The notes: generated by a model not told the origin, from the letters alone. A stretch of 34,763 nt of DNA from Rs1 sp036960485 (GCA_036960485.1 JBALXS010000045.1:1-34763); one strand, 5' to 3'. Shown: positions 24,331-33,628, numbered from the stretch's first letter. A program made the numbers and translations.

Positions 24331-24383
24331 AACTAGCGATAAAACTGCATTGCTGAGCAACAGCTATCGCTGGTTGATTTTTT
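24331..24383 (+). terminator. Terminator of the D-glutamate operon
   Basis: AACTAGCGATA (24331-24341) pairs with TATCGCTGGTT (24365-24375) except for one G-T pair and is followed by TTTTTT. Confidence 0.75.
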
Positions 24384-24417
24384 CTAATATTTCTAATCTT
24401 TTTCTTAAATACACATC

Positions 24418-25308
24418 TTAGCTGTTTAAGATCTTTCCCATTATATCGCGCGCAGACGCGGCCAATAATTTTGGTAAATCGCGCTCCTCATCCGCTCTCC
24501 AACTACAACAAAACTCTAAATTCAAAGGATCAATTTCGCAGTTTATTGCCTGTAGGCTACCACTTTTAATCTGCTGTTCAACTAACGGCAAAGGTAGTAA
24601 CGCAACGCCTAAACCTTGCTCTGCCAAATTAATCAAACTGGCGACTGAACTACAGGTATGAATCACTACCTCTGCTGCTTCACTTTTAAATAGCTGCTGT
24701 AAATAATGCCAGGGCACCGTATCACGCGGAAAACTAAGGATAGGTTTTTCGGCCAGCTGCGCAATACTGCAAGGTTTACCCTGCCCACAAAGCGCTGCAC
24801 TAGCTACCCATACTTGTGGGTAACTACACAGTAGCTCAGAGACTAAAGCGCTGTTAATCCCCTGCTCTTGTACCATTAAACTTAAATCTATTTGGTGGCG
24901 CTGTAATTGTTTGGTTAAAACCGGCGTAACATCACTGGTTAATTCAAAGGATATATGGGGATGCAATTGTTGCCAGCGCTGCAACAATGGAGACAGCCAT
25001 AGATGAGCCAGCGTATCGGCAATGCCTATTTTCAAGCTGCCTTTGATTAATTGCTGCTGCCCAGCTTCAGCTTTCATTTTTTGGCTAATCGCTAAAATAT
25101 TTTCTGCATAAGCCAGCAGTACACTGCCTTTTTCTGTTAGGTGAGTACCACTTTTTCCACGCCTAAAAAGCAACACACCCAGCTCATCTTCAAGCGCAGT
25201 AATGCGCGCAGATATAGCGGGCTGGCTGACATGTAATTGAGCAGACGCTGCTCGAAAACTACCGAGCCTTGCCACTTTTATGAAAGATGAGAGATTGCGA
25301 ATTCGCAT
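24418..25308 (-). CDS. LysR-type transcriptional regulator of the D-amino-acid module
   Basis: A 296-aa regulator. The winged helix-turn-helix is at residues 1-60 (FIKVARLGSFRAASAQLHVS, then QPAISARITALEDELGVLLF). The effector-binding domain is at 90-290 (GSLKIGIADTLAHLWLSPLL, and VASLINLAEQGLGVALLPLP). It lies between the D-glutamate operon (convergent end) and the divergent D-amino-acid aminotransferase gene, the usual position for a LysR regulator. The effector may be a D-amino acid, D-glutamate or 5-oxoproline; this is inferred. Confidence 0.95.
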   Translation of the reverse strand: MRIRNLSSFIKVARLGSFRAASAQLHVSQPAISARITALEDELGVLLFRRGKSGTHLTEKGSVLLAYAENILAISQKMKAEAGQQQLIKGSLKIGIADTLAHLWLSPLLQRWQQLHPHISFELTSDVTPVLTKQLQRHQIDLSLMVQEQGINSALVSELLCSYPQVWVASAALCGQGKPCSIAQLAEKPILSFPRDTVPWHYLQQLFKSEAAEVVIHTCSSVASLINLAEQGLGVALLPLPLVEQQIKSGSLQAINCEIDPLNLEFCCSWRADEERDLPKLLAASARDIMGKILNS

Positions 25309-25394
25309 ATTTTCGCCCTTAAAAGCACAATAATTATTTTTTAGAATGGCGGATAATTTGTGATGAATAAATGACTCACGCTATTAAATAGTAA

Positions 25395-25409
25395 CTTATA
25401 TGGCATAAG
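25395..25409. promoter_or_regulatory. Candidate LysR operator
   Basis: CTTATATGGCATAAG, an interrupted palindrome with the T-N11-A pattern of LysR-type boxes, lies between the divergent regulator and aminotransferase genes, about 180 bases before the aminotransferase start. Confidence 0.45.
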
Positions 25410-25586
25410 CCCAAGAAATCCATAATAATTACTGCCTGAGACGGGAATATAGCATATTTTTATTTTGTTTATGCAATGCTTGCAAATATAACACTTTTGG
25501 TCAAATATGTGCGTCCAATTGTTTCGGTCGTAGAAAAGAGTTTGACTGTTTGTCCTACGACTAAAATCATAAAAGAGAGGCAAACA

Positions 25587-26453
25587 ATGAGCACAGCATA
25601 TCTTAACGGCGAATACCTACCTTTAGCACAAGCACGAATATCTCCATTAGATCGCGGTTTTCTATTTGGCGATGGCATCTACGAAGTTATTCCCTATTAC
25701 AGCGGCAAGTCGGTCGGTTTGATTCCACATATTCAACGCATGATTGACGGCTTAGGCGCAATTGAAATCAAATGTGAAAAAAGCATCAATGACTGGATAG
25801 CGTTGCTAGATGATTTGATCGCCAAAAATGATGGTGCAAATAATAATCTTGGTGTTTATGTGCATGTCTCTCGTGGCACTGATAGCATTCGTAACCACGC
25901 TTACCCAGAAAACGTTGCACCGACAATTTTCTGCTTTACCTTTGCAATTAAAGATCCTGAGCCTGTTGATAGAAACACCGCTACCACTTACACCGTAACA
26001 ACAACTCAAGATTTACGCTGGAAACGCTGCCAAATCAAATCTACAGCACTACTGGGCAACGTTATGCATTACCAGCAGGGTCATGCCTCAGGTAACAACG
26101 AGTGCCTGCTATACAACGAAAATAACGAACTGACCGAAGGCAGCTCAGTAAATGCTTTCATCGTTAAAGATGGTGTTATTATCACGCCGATCCAAGACAA
26201 CCAAATCTTGCCAGGCATTACGCGTCGCATTATTATCGATAGCATCATTGCAGATGGCTCTATTAAGCTTGAAGAACGCACTATCACTATGGATGAAGTA
26301 CATAGCGCTGATGAAGTCTGGATCAGCAGCTCATCTAAAGAAATAGCGCCTATTGTGAAGATAGATGACACCAATGTTGGTGACGGAAAAATTGGCCCTG
26401 TCTGGGAAAAAGCCTTTGCTATTTACACAGCGGCAAAATTTACCCATAGCTAA
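25587..26453 (+). CDS. dat: D-amino-acid aminotransferase
   Basis: PLP enzyme of fold type IV that transfers the amino group of D-amino acids to 2-oxoglutarate, giving D-glutamate. It has 288 aa. Motifs: YLNGEYLPLAQARISPLDRG and FLFGDGIYEVIPYY, DLRWKRCQIKSTALLGN with the PLP lysine K151, and LTEGSSVNAFIV. The LPGITRRIIID block follows. The ATG at 25587 behind AGAGAGG is chosen; an in-frame ATG 111 bases upstream would add residues unlike the family. The neighbours process D-glutamate, which supports the D specificity over branched-chain or 4-amino-4-deoxychorismate relatives. Its TAA stop is the first base triplet of repeat copy B. Confidence 0.92.
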   Translation: MSTAYLNGEYLPLAQARISPLDRGFLFGDGIYEVIPYYSGKSVGLIPHIQRMIDGLGAIEIKCEKSINDWIALLDDLIAKNDGANNNLGVYVHVSRGTDSIRNHAYPENVAPTIFCFTFAIKDPEPVDRNTATTYTVTTTQDLRWKRCQIKSTALLGNVMHYQQGHASGNNECLLYNENNELTEGSSVNAFIVKDGVIITPIQDNQILPGITRRIIIDSIIADGSIKLEERTITMDEVHSADEVWISSSSKEIAPIVKIDDTNVGDGKIGPVWEKAFAIYTAAKFTHS

Positions 26454-26585
26454 TTAGTGATTAACGAGTATTCGTCCAGAAACGAGGTCGTAGCGAGGCT
26501 GGCTCAATATTCCAGATAGACACTCTAGATCCGGCTAGTGACACAGCCGTAGTAGACTGGCGTTTTAGAATGAGCGCTAACTAGT
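26451..26585 (+). repeat. Interspersed palindromic repeat, copy B
   Basis: About 135 bp from TAATTAGT (26451) to TAACTAGT (26578-26585). The blocks CCAGAAACGAG, GGCTCAATATTCCAGATA and CTCTAGAT align with the minus strands of copies A and C. The right arm is GGCGTTTTAGAATGAGCGC. The first three bases are the stop codon of the aminotransferase gene. Confidence 0.65.
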
Positions 26586-26593
26586 AAAAAATT

Positions 26594-26618
26594 AAAAGCT
26601 CCCCAGTGGAGCTTTTTT
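26594..26618 (+). terminator. Terminator behind the aminotransferase gene
   Basis: AAAAGCTCC and GGAGCTTTTTT form a stem with loop CCAGT; it works in both directions by sequence (A-run on one side, T-run on the other). It lies just after repeat copy B. Confidence 0.85.
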
Positions 26619-26695
26619 AACCTTCCTTCACAACTTTCTTCAATTACATTCTTTATATACGCTAAACCTCGACTGCCTACAGTAAAGCATTTATT

Positions 26696-26725
26696 TTGCA
26701 TTCATATAAATTATACGTATATAAT
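26696..26725 (+). promoter_or_regulatory. Sigma-70-type promoter of the second binding-protein gene
   Basis: TTGCAT, 18 bases, then a perfect TATAAT at 26720-26725. A short leader runs to GGGAGG (26744-26749) and the ATG at 26757. Confidence 0.7.
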
Positions 26726-26756
26726 CTATTGCGCACTATTTTTGGGAGGCTATCGT

Positions 26757-27536
26757 ATGACAAAGCAAAAACATCCACTGTTGTTTGTCATACTGATCGG
26801 CCTAACTATTAGCCACTCTATTAGCCAAAAAGCGAACGCTGACAAGCTCAACAATATTAAAGTGTGCTGGGAAAGCGAGCTCAAACCACCCTATTTAATG
26901 CAAGACAACCAAGGCGTACTAAAAGGCATTGCCGTTGATTTAGTGCAAAAGATGATGTTATTGCAGGATATAAGCTTTCAAAATATCGTGATGCCTTGGA
27001 AGCGCTGCTTGCGAAGTCTACAAAGAGGCAGTGTAGACCTAGTACCAAATGCTTCGTTTAAACACAATAGAACTGAATTTGCACTTTACTCCAGAGAAAT
27101 CTATCGTACCCACTTAGATTTCTTTTATATAAAAGATAAAATACCCAATGCAGCAACCCTAAATACTATTCAGCACTTTACGCCTTATAAAGTTGGCGGA
27201 GTACGTGGATTTAACTATGCATTTTTCGAGGAATTTATAGCAATAGAAAGTGGCGCTAGCAATCGTCGAGCACTACTTTTGAAATTAAAAAAAGGCAGAG
27301 TCGATTTTGCAATTTTACAGAGAGAAGTGGTTACTTCAAGCTATCAAGACGACCCTGAATTCTTAACACAATTCGCCAGCATACCAGCTCCTAACAATAG
27401 TTTTAATGCCTTTTATGTACTCGCTGGACGCAAGCACAAAAATGCCACTCAGCTAGTGTCTGCAATAGATACAGGGCTAGCGCAATTGCGCGAGAGCGGC
27501 GCATATCAACGGATACTAGATCAATATCTAAAGTAA
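26757..27536 (+). CDS. Periplasmic substrate-binding protein, family 3-like
   Basis: A 259-aa exported protein. The signal peptide spans about residues 1-29 (hydrophobic LLFVILIGLTISHSI, ending NA). Binding-protein features: ELKPPYLMQDNQGVLKGIAV, PWKRCLRSLQRGSVDLVPNA, TPYKVGGVRGFNYAFF, LKKGRVDFAILQREV, and the C-terminal RESGAYQRILDQYL. It has its own promoter and a strong GGGAGG site; an upstream in-frame TTG is less likely. No transporter genes adjoin. It is only distantly like the other binding protein in the window, so they are separate family members. Ligand unknown. Confidence 0.86.
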   Translation: MTKQKHPLLFVILIGLTISHSISQKANADKLNNIKVCWESELKPPYLMQDNQGVLKGIAVDLVQKMMLLQDISFQNIVMPWKRCLRSLQRGSVDLVPNASFKHNRTEFALYSREIYRTHLDFFYIKDKIPNAATLNTIQHFTPYKVGGVRGFNYAFFEEFIAIESGASNRRALLLKLKKGRVDFAILQREVVTSSYQDDPEFLTQFASIPAPNNSFNAFYVLAGRKHKNATQLVSAIDTGLAQLRESGAYQRILDQYLK

Positions 27537-27582
27537 CTCATATACCTCTCTCCTTGCGCTGATAAACTAAAATGTATTATTC

Positions 27583-27725
27583 TAACTAGTTGCGGCTGTT
27601 AGACTAGCTCGGCCAGATCACTACTAGATGTTGTTATTTGGAACAGCAAAAACCTATATCTAGCGCTACCCATCAAGAACAATTGAACCGGCCTCGCTTC
27701 GCAGTGGAAGCTAACCAACACTAGA
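27583..27725 (-). repeat. Interspersed palindromic repeat, copy C
   Basis: About 143 bp. It begins with TAACTAGT at 27583-27590 and ends near CAACACTAGA. The minus strand aligns with copy A (CTAGTGTT, GCGAGG, TTCAATTGTTCTTGAT, GCTAGATA, GTTCCAAATAACAAC). It lies 47 bases behind the binding-protein gene. More diverged than A and B. Confidence 0.55.
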
Positions 27726-27760
27726 TATTTCACACCACCGATGTCTGTAAATTACAGGCA

Positions 27761-27790
27761 AAAAAAAGCCGCTTATTCAGCGGCCAAAAA
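27761..27790 (-). terminator. Terminator of ftsZ
   Basis: GCCGCT/AGCGGC stem with a five-base loop and TTTTTTT on the minus strand; A- and T-runs flank both sides, so it may act in both directions. Confidence 0.88.
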
Positions 27791-27805
27791 AAAGAGATAA
27801 AACAC

Positions 27806-29038
27806 TTAGTCTGCTTGTCTACGCAGGAATGCTGGGATATCTAAGAAATCTAGATCTCCAGTACCTGTTTTCTTCATAGGCTGCTGCACGGGCTCAGGAG
27901 CCACTTCAACATGCTCTTGTAAATGCGTACGACCATTATGGTTACGTGTTTTATTTTTAACCGGTAATTCCATTTGATGCTGTGAATAATTACCCGTTAC
28001 ATTTGCGCGTACTGAAGTTGATGCACCACCGCTGGCAGCTACTTTCACCTGCTCAGTTTCAACTTTTATAGCTGATTCAGATTGTGCAACCAAACCTGTT
28101 GCAACAACAGTCACACGAAGCTCATCTGTCATCTCTGGGTCTATTACGGTACCTACAACCACAGTTGCATTTTCAGAAGCGTACTCTTCGATGATTTGCC
28201 CAACTTCGGTAAACTCACCTAAGCTTAAATCTAAACCGGCAGTAATGTTAACTAAGATGCCGCTAGCACCTTTCAAATCAACATCTTCTAGTAATGGACT
28301 TTTAATAGCAGCTTCAGTTGCAACAATCGCTCTGTCATCCCCTTTAGCGCTACCTGTTCCCATCATCGCCATGCCCATAGAGGCCATCACTGCACGTACG
28401 TCAGCGAAATCGACGTTAATCATACCAGGACGAGTAATTAGATCAGCAATGCCGCGTACCGCGTTTGATAACACGTCGTTTGCCGCATTAAACGCATTGA
28501 TTAATGAGCAGTTTTTACCCATAACTTGCATTAGCTTTTCATTGGGAATGATAATCAATGAATCGACATGATCTTTTAATTCGTTAATTCCTTCTTCGGC
28601 GATGCGCATGCGCTTACGCCCTTCAAAAGGAAAAGGTTTAGTCACGACCGCAACCGTCAAAATACCTAAATCTTTCGCCACTTCAGCAACGATAGGTGCA
28701 GCACCAGTACCTGTACCACCGCCCATGCCAGCTGTGATGAAGATCATATCTGCACCTTCAATCATCTCGGCTATTTGAAGGCGATCTTCTTGTGCTGCTT
28801 GGCGACCGACTTCTGGATTAGCGCCTGCGCCCAATCCTTTAGTTAGCTCACCGCCAATTTGTATAACAGATCCTGTTGTCATGCCGTGCAGAGCTTGAGC
28901 ATCTGTGTTTGCACAAATGAATTCAACTCCTTCGATATCTGTAGTCAGCATATGCTGCACTGCATTTCCGCCGCCACCGCCTACACCTAAAACTTTAATT
29001 ACGGCGTTATCTGGTAGACTATCTGCCAGTTCAAACAT
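27806..29038 (-). CDS. ftsZ: Cell division GTPase FtsZ
   Basis: Tubulin-like GTPase that forms the Z ring at midcell. It has 410 aa. Seen: KVLGVGGGGGNAVQHM (residues 15-30), NTDAQAL, the tubulin signature GGGTGTGAAP (about 106-115), the T7-loop NVDFADV, and the C-terminal peptide DLDFLDIPAFLRRQAD that binds FtsA and ZipA. A variable linker lies at about 320-395. A GGAGAT-like site precedes the ATG. It follows ftsA with 187 bases between, and a terminator follows. lpxC, its usual next gene in gammaproteobacteria, is absent. Confidence 0.98.
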   Translation of the reverse strand: MFELADSLPDNAVIKVLGVGGGGGNAVQHMLTTDIEGVEFICANTDAQALHGMTTGSVIQIGGELTKGLGAGANPEVGRQAAQEDRLQIAEMIEGADMIFITAGMGGGTGTGAAPIVAEVAKDLGILTVAVVTKPFPFEGRKRMRIAEEGINELKDHVDSLIIIPNEKLMQVMGKNCSLINAFNAANDVLSNAVRGIADLITRPGMINVDFADVRAVMASMGMAMMGTGSAKGDDRAIVATEAAIKSPLLEDVDLKGASGILVNITAGLDLSLGEFTEVGQIIEEYASENATVVVGTVIDPEMTDELRVTVVATGLVAQSESAIKVETEQVKVAASGGASTSVRANVTGNYSQHQMELPVKNKTRNHNGRTHLQEHVEVAPEPVQQPMKKTGTGDLDFLDIPAFLRRQAD

Positions 29039-29225
29039 GATCTATCTCCTTTGGGCTATGCCCTTTTTCAATCTCATTTGGTCAGAGAATGCAATTTTCG
29101 CAAGTTAAAGTAGTCCATATTTAAAACCTACTTAATCAACTTGCTCAATAATTGACTAACAACCTGCTCAACCAAATATCTTATTGTTCGTTGTTGATAA
29201 CTTGTCGACCTAAAACGACAAATTA

Positions 29226-30533
29226 CTAAAAATTTCCAGTCAACCAAGTTTTAAAACGACTCATTACACCTGGTTGATTACTCTTTGGCATTACTGCTTT
29301 GTTTGGCACTGAAGACATTAACCCTTCAGGGGATATTGGTTTATTTATCTCAACCGTTGGTCTTGTTGGTGATGCACTACTACCTTGCGGCTGGTCATCA
29401 CGCGCATAGTGTAAAAGCCCTATGCTGGTTGAGAAGATTGGGTTTTGTAAGATATCACCCATTCCATTAACACCTTTTGGCATCGCTAATCGCACTGGCA
29501 TATGAAATATTTCTTCTGCTAGCTCAACAGCACCTTCCATTTTGGAAGTACCACCGGTTAAAACAACTCCGGCCGCCACTAAATTATCGTAACCACTGCG
29601 GCGTAATTCATCCTGCACTAATGTAAATAATTCATCGTATCTTGGCTCAACCACTTCTGCCAACGCCTGTCTATTTAAATCTCTAGGAGGGCGATCACCC
29701 ACACTAGGTACTTTAATAGTTTCATCAGCACTCGCCAATTGAGCAAGACAACAAGCATATTTCACTTTTAACTGATCAGCATGAAAACTTGGTGTTCTCA
29801 GCGCCATTGCTATATCGTTGGTAACCTGATCTCCAGCCACTGGAATAACACCAGTGTGACGAATAGAGCCCTGTGTAAATATTGCAATATCAGTGGTTCC
29901 ACCACCAATATCAACCATACAAACACCAAGATCTTTTTCATCCGCTGTTAATACTGCGTATGACGATGCCAATTGCTCTAAAACAACACCATCAACTTCT
30001 AAACCACAACGACGTACACATTTTTCAATATTCTGGATAGCATTAGCAGCACCGGTGACTAAATGCACTTTAGCTTCTAACCTAACACCAGACATACCTA
30101 ACGGCTCTTTAATACCTTCTTGATGATCAATCAAATACTCTTGTGGCAATATGTGAATAATGCGTCTATCCGCGGGTATCGCCACTGCACTTGCAGCATC
30201 AATTACTCGCTCAAGATCAAAATCGGTTACTTCGCCTTCACGTACTGCAACAATACCGTGAGAGTTCTGGCTGCTAATGTGGCTGCCAGCGATCCCAACA
30301 GTAACTGAATGTATTTTACATCCAGCCATCAATTCTGCTTCTTCTACTGCGCGTTGAATTGAGCTAACTGTCGACTCAATATTTACAACAACGCCTTTCT
30401 TTAATCCCTTCGAAGGATGTGAGCCGACACCAATAACTTCAATTTGCCCGTCGATTGAAATTTCTCCAACCAGACAAACTACTTTCGAAGTTCCGATGTC
30501 TAACGCAACGATCATATTATGCTCAATATCCAT
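29226..30533 (-). CDS. ftsA: Cell division protein FtsA
   Basis: Actin-like ATPase that tethers FtsZ to the inner membrane. It has 435 aa. Seen: VALDIGTSKVVCLVGEI (phosphate 1), the 1C-type region GVGSHPSKGLKKGVVVNIES, VDIGGGTTDIAIFTQGSIRH (phosphate 2), VLTGGTSKMEG (adenosine site), and the C-terminal amphipathic helix region VMSRFKTWLTGNF for membrane binding. ftsZ lies downstream on the same strand. ftsQ and the other dcw genes are not upstream; a 1.2-kb gene-free stretch separates it from rmuC. Confidence 0.97.
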   Translation of the reverse strand: MDIEHNMIVALDIGTSKVVCLVGEISIDGQIEVIGVGSHPSKGLKKGVVVNIESTVSSIQRAVEEAELMAGCKIHSVTVGIAGSHISSQNSHGIVAVREGEVTDFDLERVIDAASAVAIPADRRIIHILPQEYLIDHQEGIKEPLGMSGVRLEAKVHLVTGAANAIQNIEKCVRRCGLEVDGVVLEQLASSYAVLTADEKDLGVCMVDIGGGTTDIAIFTQGSIRHTGVIPVAGDQVTNDIAMALRTPSFHADQLKVKYACCLAQLASADETIKVPSVGDRPPRDLNRQALAEVVEPRYDELFTLVQDELRRSGYDNLVAAGVVLTGGTSKMEGAVELAEEIFHMPVRLAMPKGVNGMGDILQNPIFSTSIGLLHYARDDQPQGSSASPTRPTVEINKPISPEGLMSSVPNKAVMPKSNQPGVMSRFKTWLTGNF

Positions 30534-31742
30534 TCACTAAAACCGCTTGGTATAAAAAAATAAAAACTTTAAATATATATTTGAGAATTATACGCCAGAC
30601 TTTAATATAAATCAGTAAATCATCAAAAATAATATTAATAGCTAATGTACAAAAAATCACCAAGGTATACCAGTTTTTTTATCATTTAATTAATATTAAC
30701 CATTTCTATCGAAGCCTTGTATATTAAGGAGTCTAGCTTGATCCTCAAAAAATCTTACATTTAATCTCTATTATTTTGGCCAATTAAAACGTTTGTTAAA
30801 AATGGCCCAAATAATCAAAAATGAGTTCTGATTTAGCATATAAAATCAATATCAGATATTGATTTTATATGCTAAATCAAGATCCATTATTGATGGATTA
30901 ATGAAAAATCAAATAGCCATCTTGATTATATTTCGCCCATAAAACTATTAATGTTGTATTAATTTTACTCACAAAAAACACTTATTATTTTTAAAAAACT
31001 TTGAAACACACTATGTAGGGCTTATATAGGCAAATAACACAACATATAGACTCTAACAAATTTTCAGCGCATTATTTACAAAGAACACTAGCAATTTGAA
31101 GTTAAAATTGAACATTTAAACGGCTTTTCATCGATATTTCAAACAAGCAGCGGTACTGCATTAGTGAAGAAAAAATCCTCTTATGACTACTAATAATTAT
31201 TGCAGACAGCCCTTAAGTGCTGTCAATGAAACTTGTTCATAGTTATTTCTTACACGCATAAAGGCTTTTTAATCTAACAACAATTAACGACATAACTCGA
31301 AAAAAAATAATAAAACCGCAATATTTTGCTGAAAATTGGCAAAAAAAATCTCAGCACTATGACTAAGATCAATAATACAGCGTTAAATAACCGACTCAAT
31401 CGCTTGAAATAATCTATATCAGGTGACTCTTCGCACCAGCGAGATCAAATTAGAATTTAGCTGACTGTGCTATTTCGCTCATTTTTGCTTAGTGTTGTTT
31501 TGTATTAAGTATCATTGGTAGCTTTAATAAATGATAAAATCGGTAGGTATTTAGTAGTAGGTAGTATAAAAACGATCAACAGGCACATCAATTATCATTC
31601 ATAGTTATTAAATCACTCTAGAACTGCGGTAAATACATTTTGCATCGCTTTCACTAAAACACTCGCCGCAGTGCTTTAAGTGGTGTCAGTTAAAAACAAA
31701 CCACTCTAAACCTTTTTACTGCTCTAGTATTTACTGTAAGTT
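30534..31742. other. Gene-free, very AT-rich stretch between rmuC and ftsA
   Basis: About 1.2 kb without a credible gene on either strand. It holds the 49-base palindrome at 30830-30878, a small ATCCAT/ATGGAT hairpin beside it, and an AATCAAGAT/ATCTTGATT inverted repeat (30875-30883 and 30919-30927). The ftsA promoter should be in its left part, but none is clear. Confidence 0.5.
30830..30878. repeat. Perfect 49-base palindrome upstream of ftsA
   Basis: Two 24-base arms, exact reverse complements, are separated by a single A at 30854. The left arm begins GATTTAGCATAT and the right arm ends ATATGCTAAATC. It is about 300 bases upstream of ftsA, in gene-free DNA. It is not followed by a T-run, so it is not a standard terminator. 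Confidence 0.85.
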
Positions 31743-33233
31743 TTATTTATCTACTGAAGTTTTCTCTAAGTTCATCATGGTTTCTGCAGCTTGCGTAAGC
31801 TCAGAAGATAATTTCTTTTTACCGCTCACGCCTAATTTAGTTAAGTTATTAGCTTGGTTAACCAAGTTGCCCTTACCCGTTGATAAGCGCTTATAACTGT
31901 CATCGTAAGCATTTTGCGCTCTATCAAGATGCTTACCTAAATCATCCATCGATTCAACAAAGCTCACAAATTTATCGTATAACTCGGCACCGCGATTAGC
32001 GATCGCTTTAGCATTTTGGTTTTGCTGTTCAAAGCGCCATATATTTTGCACTGTTCTTAAGGTGACTAATAACGTAGTTGGGCTGACTAAAATAATATTA
32101 CGCTGAAAGGCATAGCGAAATAAGCTTTGGTCATGCTCAAGCGCCAACATAAAAGCCCCTTCAACCGGTACGAATAATAAAACAAAATCTAAAGTGCGAA
32201 TGTTATCTAGTTTCTCATAAGATTTTTGACTTAAGCCGCGAATATGATTGCGAATAGATTGCACATGCTCGATTAAATGCTGTTCGCGTCCTGTACTATC
32301 ATTGCCACTACAATACCTTTCATAACCGGTAAGAGAGACCTTCGCATCAATGATCATATCTTTTTCATCAGGCAGCCTAACAATAACATCTGGCTGGTAG
32401 CGCTTGCCTTCTTGGGTTAAAGATACTTGTGTCTCATATTCATGGCCTTTACGTAAACCAGACTCTTCCAGTACTCGTTCAAGAATTACCTCTCCCCAAT
32501 TACCTTGAACTTTGCTGTCGCCTTTCAATGCTTGCGTCAAGTTAATAGTATCTTGGCTCATCTGCTGATTCAGCTGCTTTAAATGATCAATTTGCTGATA
32601 CAACGCTTGCCTGTCGCGGGTTTCTTTATCGTAAACATCTTCAACTTTTCGCTTGAAATCTCCAAGTTGTTCACGCAAAGGGTTTAGTATATCAGCAATA
32701 GATTCACGGCTATCCTTACTGAAATTGGCCGTTTTATCTTCAAAAATTTGGTTGGCTAAATGTTGGAAATCTTGCTTTAATTGATCACGCGCTTGATTAA
32801 ACAGCTGTGACTTTTCTTCACTTACTTTACGTTCACTAGACAAACGTACTTGTAGCTCAGTAATTTGATTATTGGCACCTGCTAAGCGCTGCTGAAATTC
32901 AACCAATTCTTGTTTGATTTTTTGCTTTTCTACTTCAGACGCTTCAAATACCGCAATCTTTTCATTTAACTGCGCACTGCTAACTTGCTCTTGATGTAGA
33001 AGCTGTTCAACAGAGATGCTTTTAAGTTGCTGTTTTTGATTTTGCTGGCGCTGCATCTCCAACTGATAGTTAATGTTCTTTTCTCTATCTTGCTGCAGCT
33101 GCAATTTGAAATTTAGCTGCTGGCGTTGCTTAGCATTCGAATACAATGACCATAGCAATAACAGCAAGCTTACTAAAAAAGCCGCAAGTGCACCTAATAC
33201 AGCACTTTGTACATCAATTTGATTCAGCAACAT
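31743..33233 (-). CDS. rmuC: DNA recombination protein RmuC
   Basis: RmuC limits inversions between short repeats in E. coli; its C-terminal domain is nuclease-like. The protein has 496 aa. It has a single membrane anchor at about residues 11-31 (VLGALAAFLVSLLLLLWSLY) and a long Gln-rich coiled coil at about 33-235. The RmuC domain follows: QGNWGEVILERVLEESGLRK, the RYQPDVIVRLPDEKDMIIDA block, KVSLTGYERY, and FVPVEGAFMLALE. The start is five bases after the upstream gene's stop, so the two form an operon. Confidence 0.96.
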   Translation of the reverse strand: MLLNQIDVQSAVLGALAAFLVSLLLLLWSLYSNAKQRQQLNFKLQLQQDREKNINYQLEMQRQQNQKQQLKSISVEQLLHQEQVSSAQLNEKIAVFEASEVEKQKIKQELVEFQQRLAGANNQITELQVRLSSERKVSEEKSQLFNQARDQLKQDFQHLANQIFEDKTANFSKDSRESIADILNPLREQLGDFKRKVEDVYDKETRDRQALYQQIDHLKQLNQQMSQDTINLTQALKGDSKVQGNWGEVILERVLEESGLRKGHEYETQVSLTQEGKRYQPDVIVRLPDEKDMIIDAKVSLTGYERYCSGNDSTGREQHLIEHVQSIRNHIRGLSQKSYEKLDNIRTLDFVLLFVPVEGAFMLALEHDQSLFRYAFQRNIILVSPTTLLVTLRTVQNIWRFEQQNQNAKAIANRGAELYDKFVSFVESMDDLGKHLDRAQNAYDDSYKRLSTGKGNLVNQANNLTKLGVSGKKKLSSELTQAAETMMNLEKTSVDK

Positions 33234-33238
33234 TTTAA

Positions 33239-33628
33239 CTACCAGTAACTATATAAAGCGACAGCGCTGACCAAGGTCGGCACGATCATCATGAGTAGAC
33301 TCCATTTACTACCCAGCAATTTTTGCAGTACTAATATGTGTACCATCGGAAAGCTGACAAACATACACGACAATGGTAAAGCCCAATGTAAATTCTTAAA
33401 ACCGTATGCCATAGCACCTATTAAGGTAACCGCTGCAACATTACCTGCCATCACCACAAACAGGGCACCGTTGTTACTGGCAAAAAAACCTTCCCTTTGA
33501 TCTTTTGGCATTTTATTTAACGCACCAGCGCTAAGCGCGGTAGACATAGCAGCAAAACCTGCCACTAAAAAAAGAATCATTGGATCCACAAACATACCCT
33601 CTACTATAAAAAGAAAAATACCCAGCAT
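33239..33628 (-). CDS. Small hypothetical inner-membrane protein upstream of rmuC
   Basis: A 129-aa protein with four hydrophobic segments (about 2-10/16-35, 52-72, 80-100 and 108-127), for example LFVVMAGNVAAVTLIGAMAY. A short polar loop KMPKDQREGFF lies between spans 1 and 2. No family recognised. Its stop lies five bases before the rmuC start, so the two are co-transcribed. The role may relate to membrane placement of RmuC, but this rests on position only. Confidence 0.75.
   Translation of the reverse strand: MLGIFLFIVEGMFVDPMILFLVAGFAAMSTALSAGALNKMPKDQREGFFASNNGALFVVMAGNVAAVTLIGAMAYGFKNLHWALPLSCMFVSFPMVHILVLQKLLGSKWSLLMMIVPTLVSAVALYSYW

Noticed and set aside
28191..28571. A 126-codon plus-strand frame opposite ftsZ
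   Set aside because: It is the shadow of the strongly conserved ftsZ coding sequence and has no own start signals.
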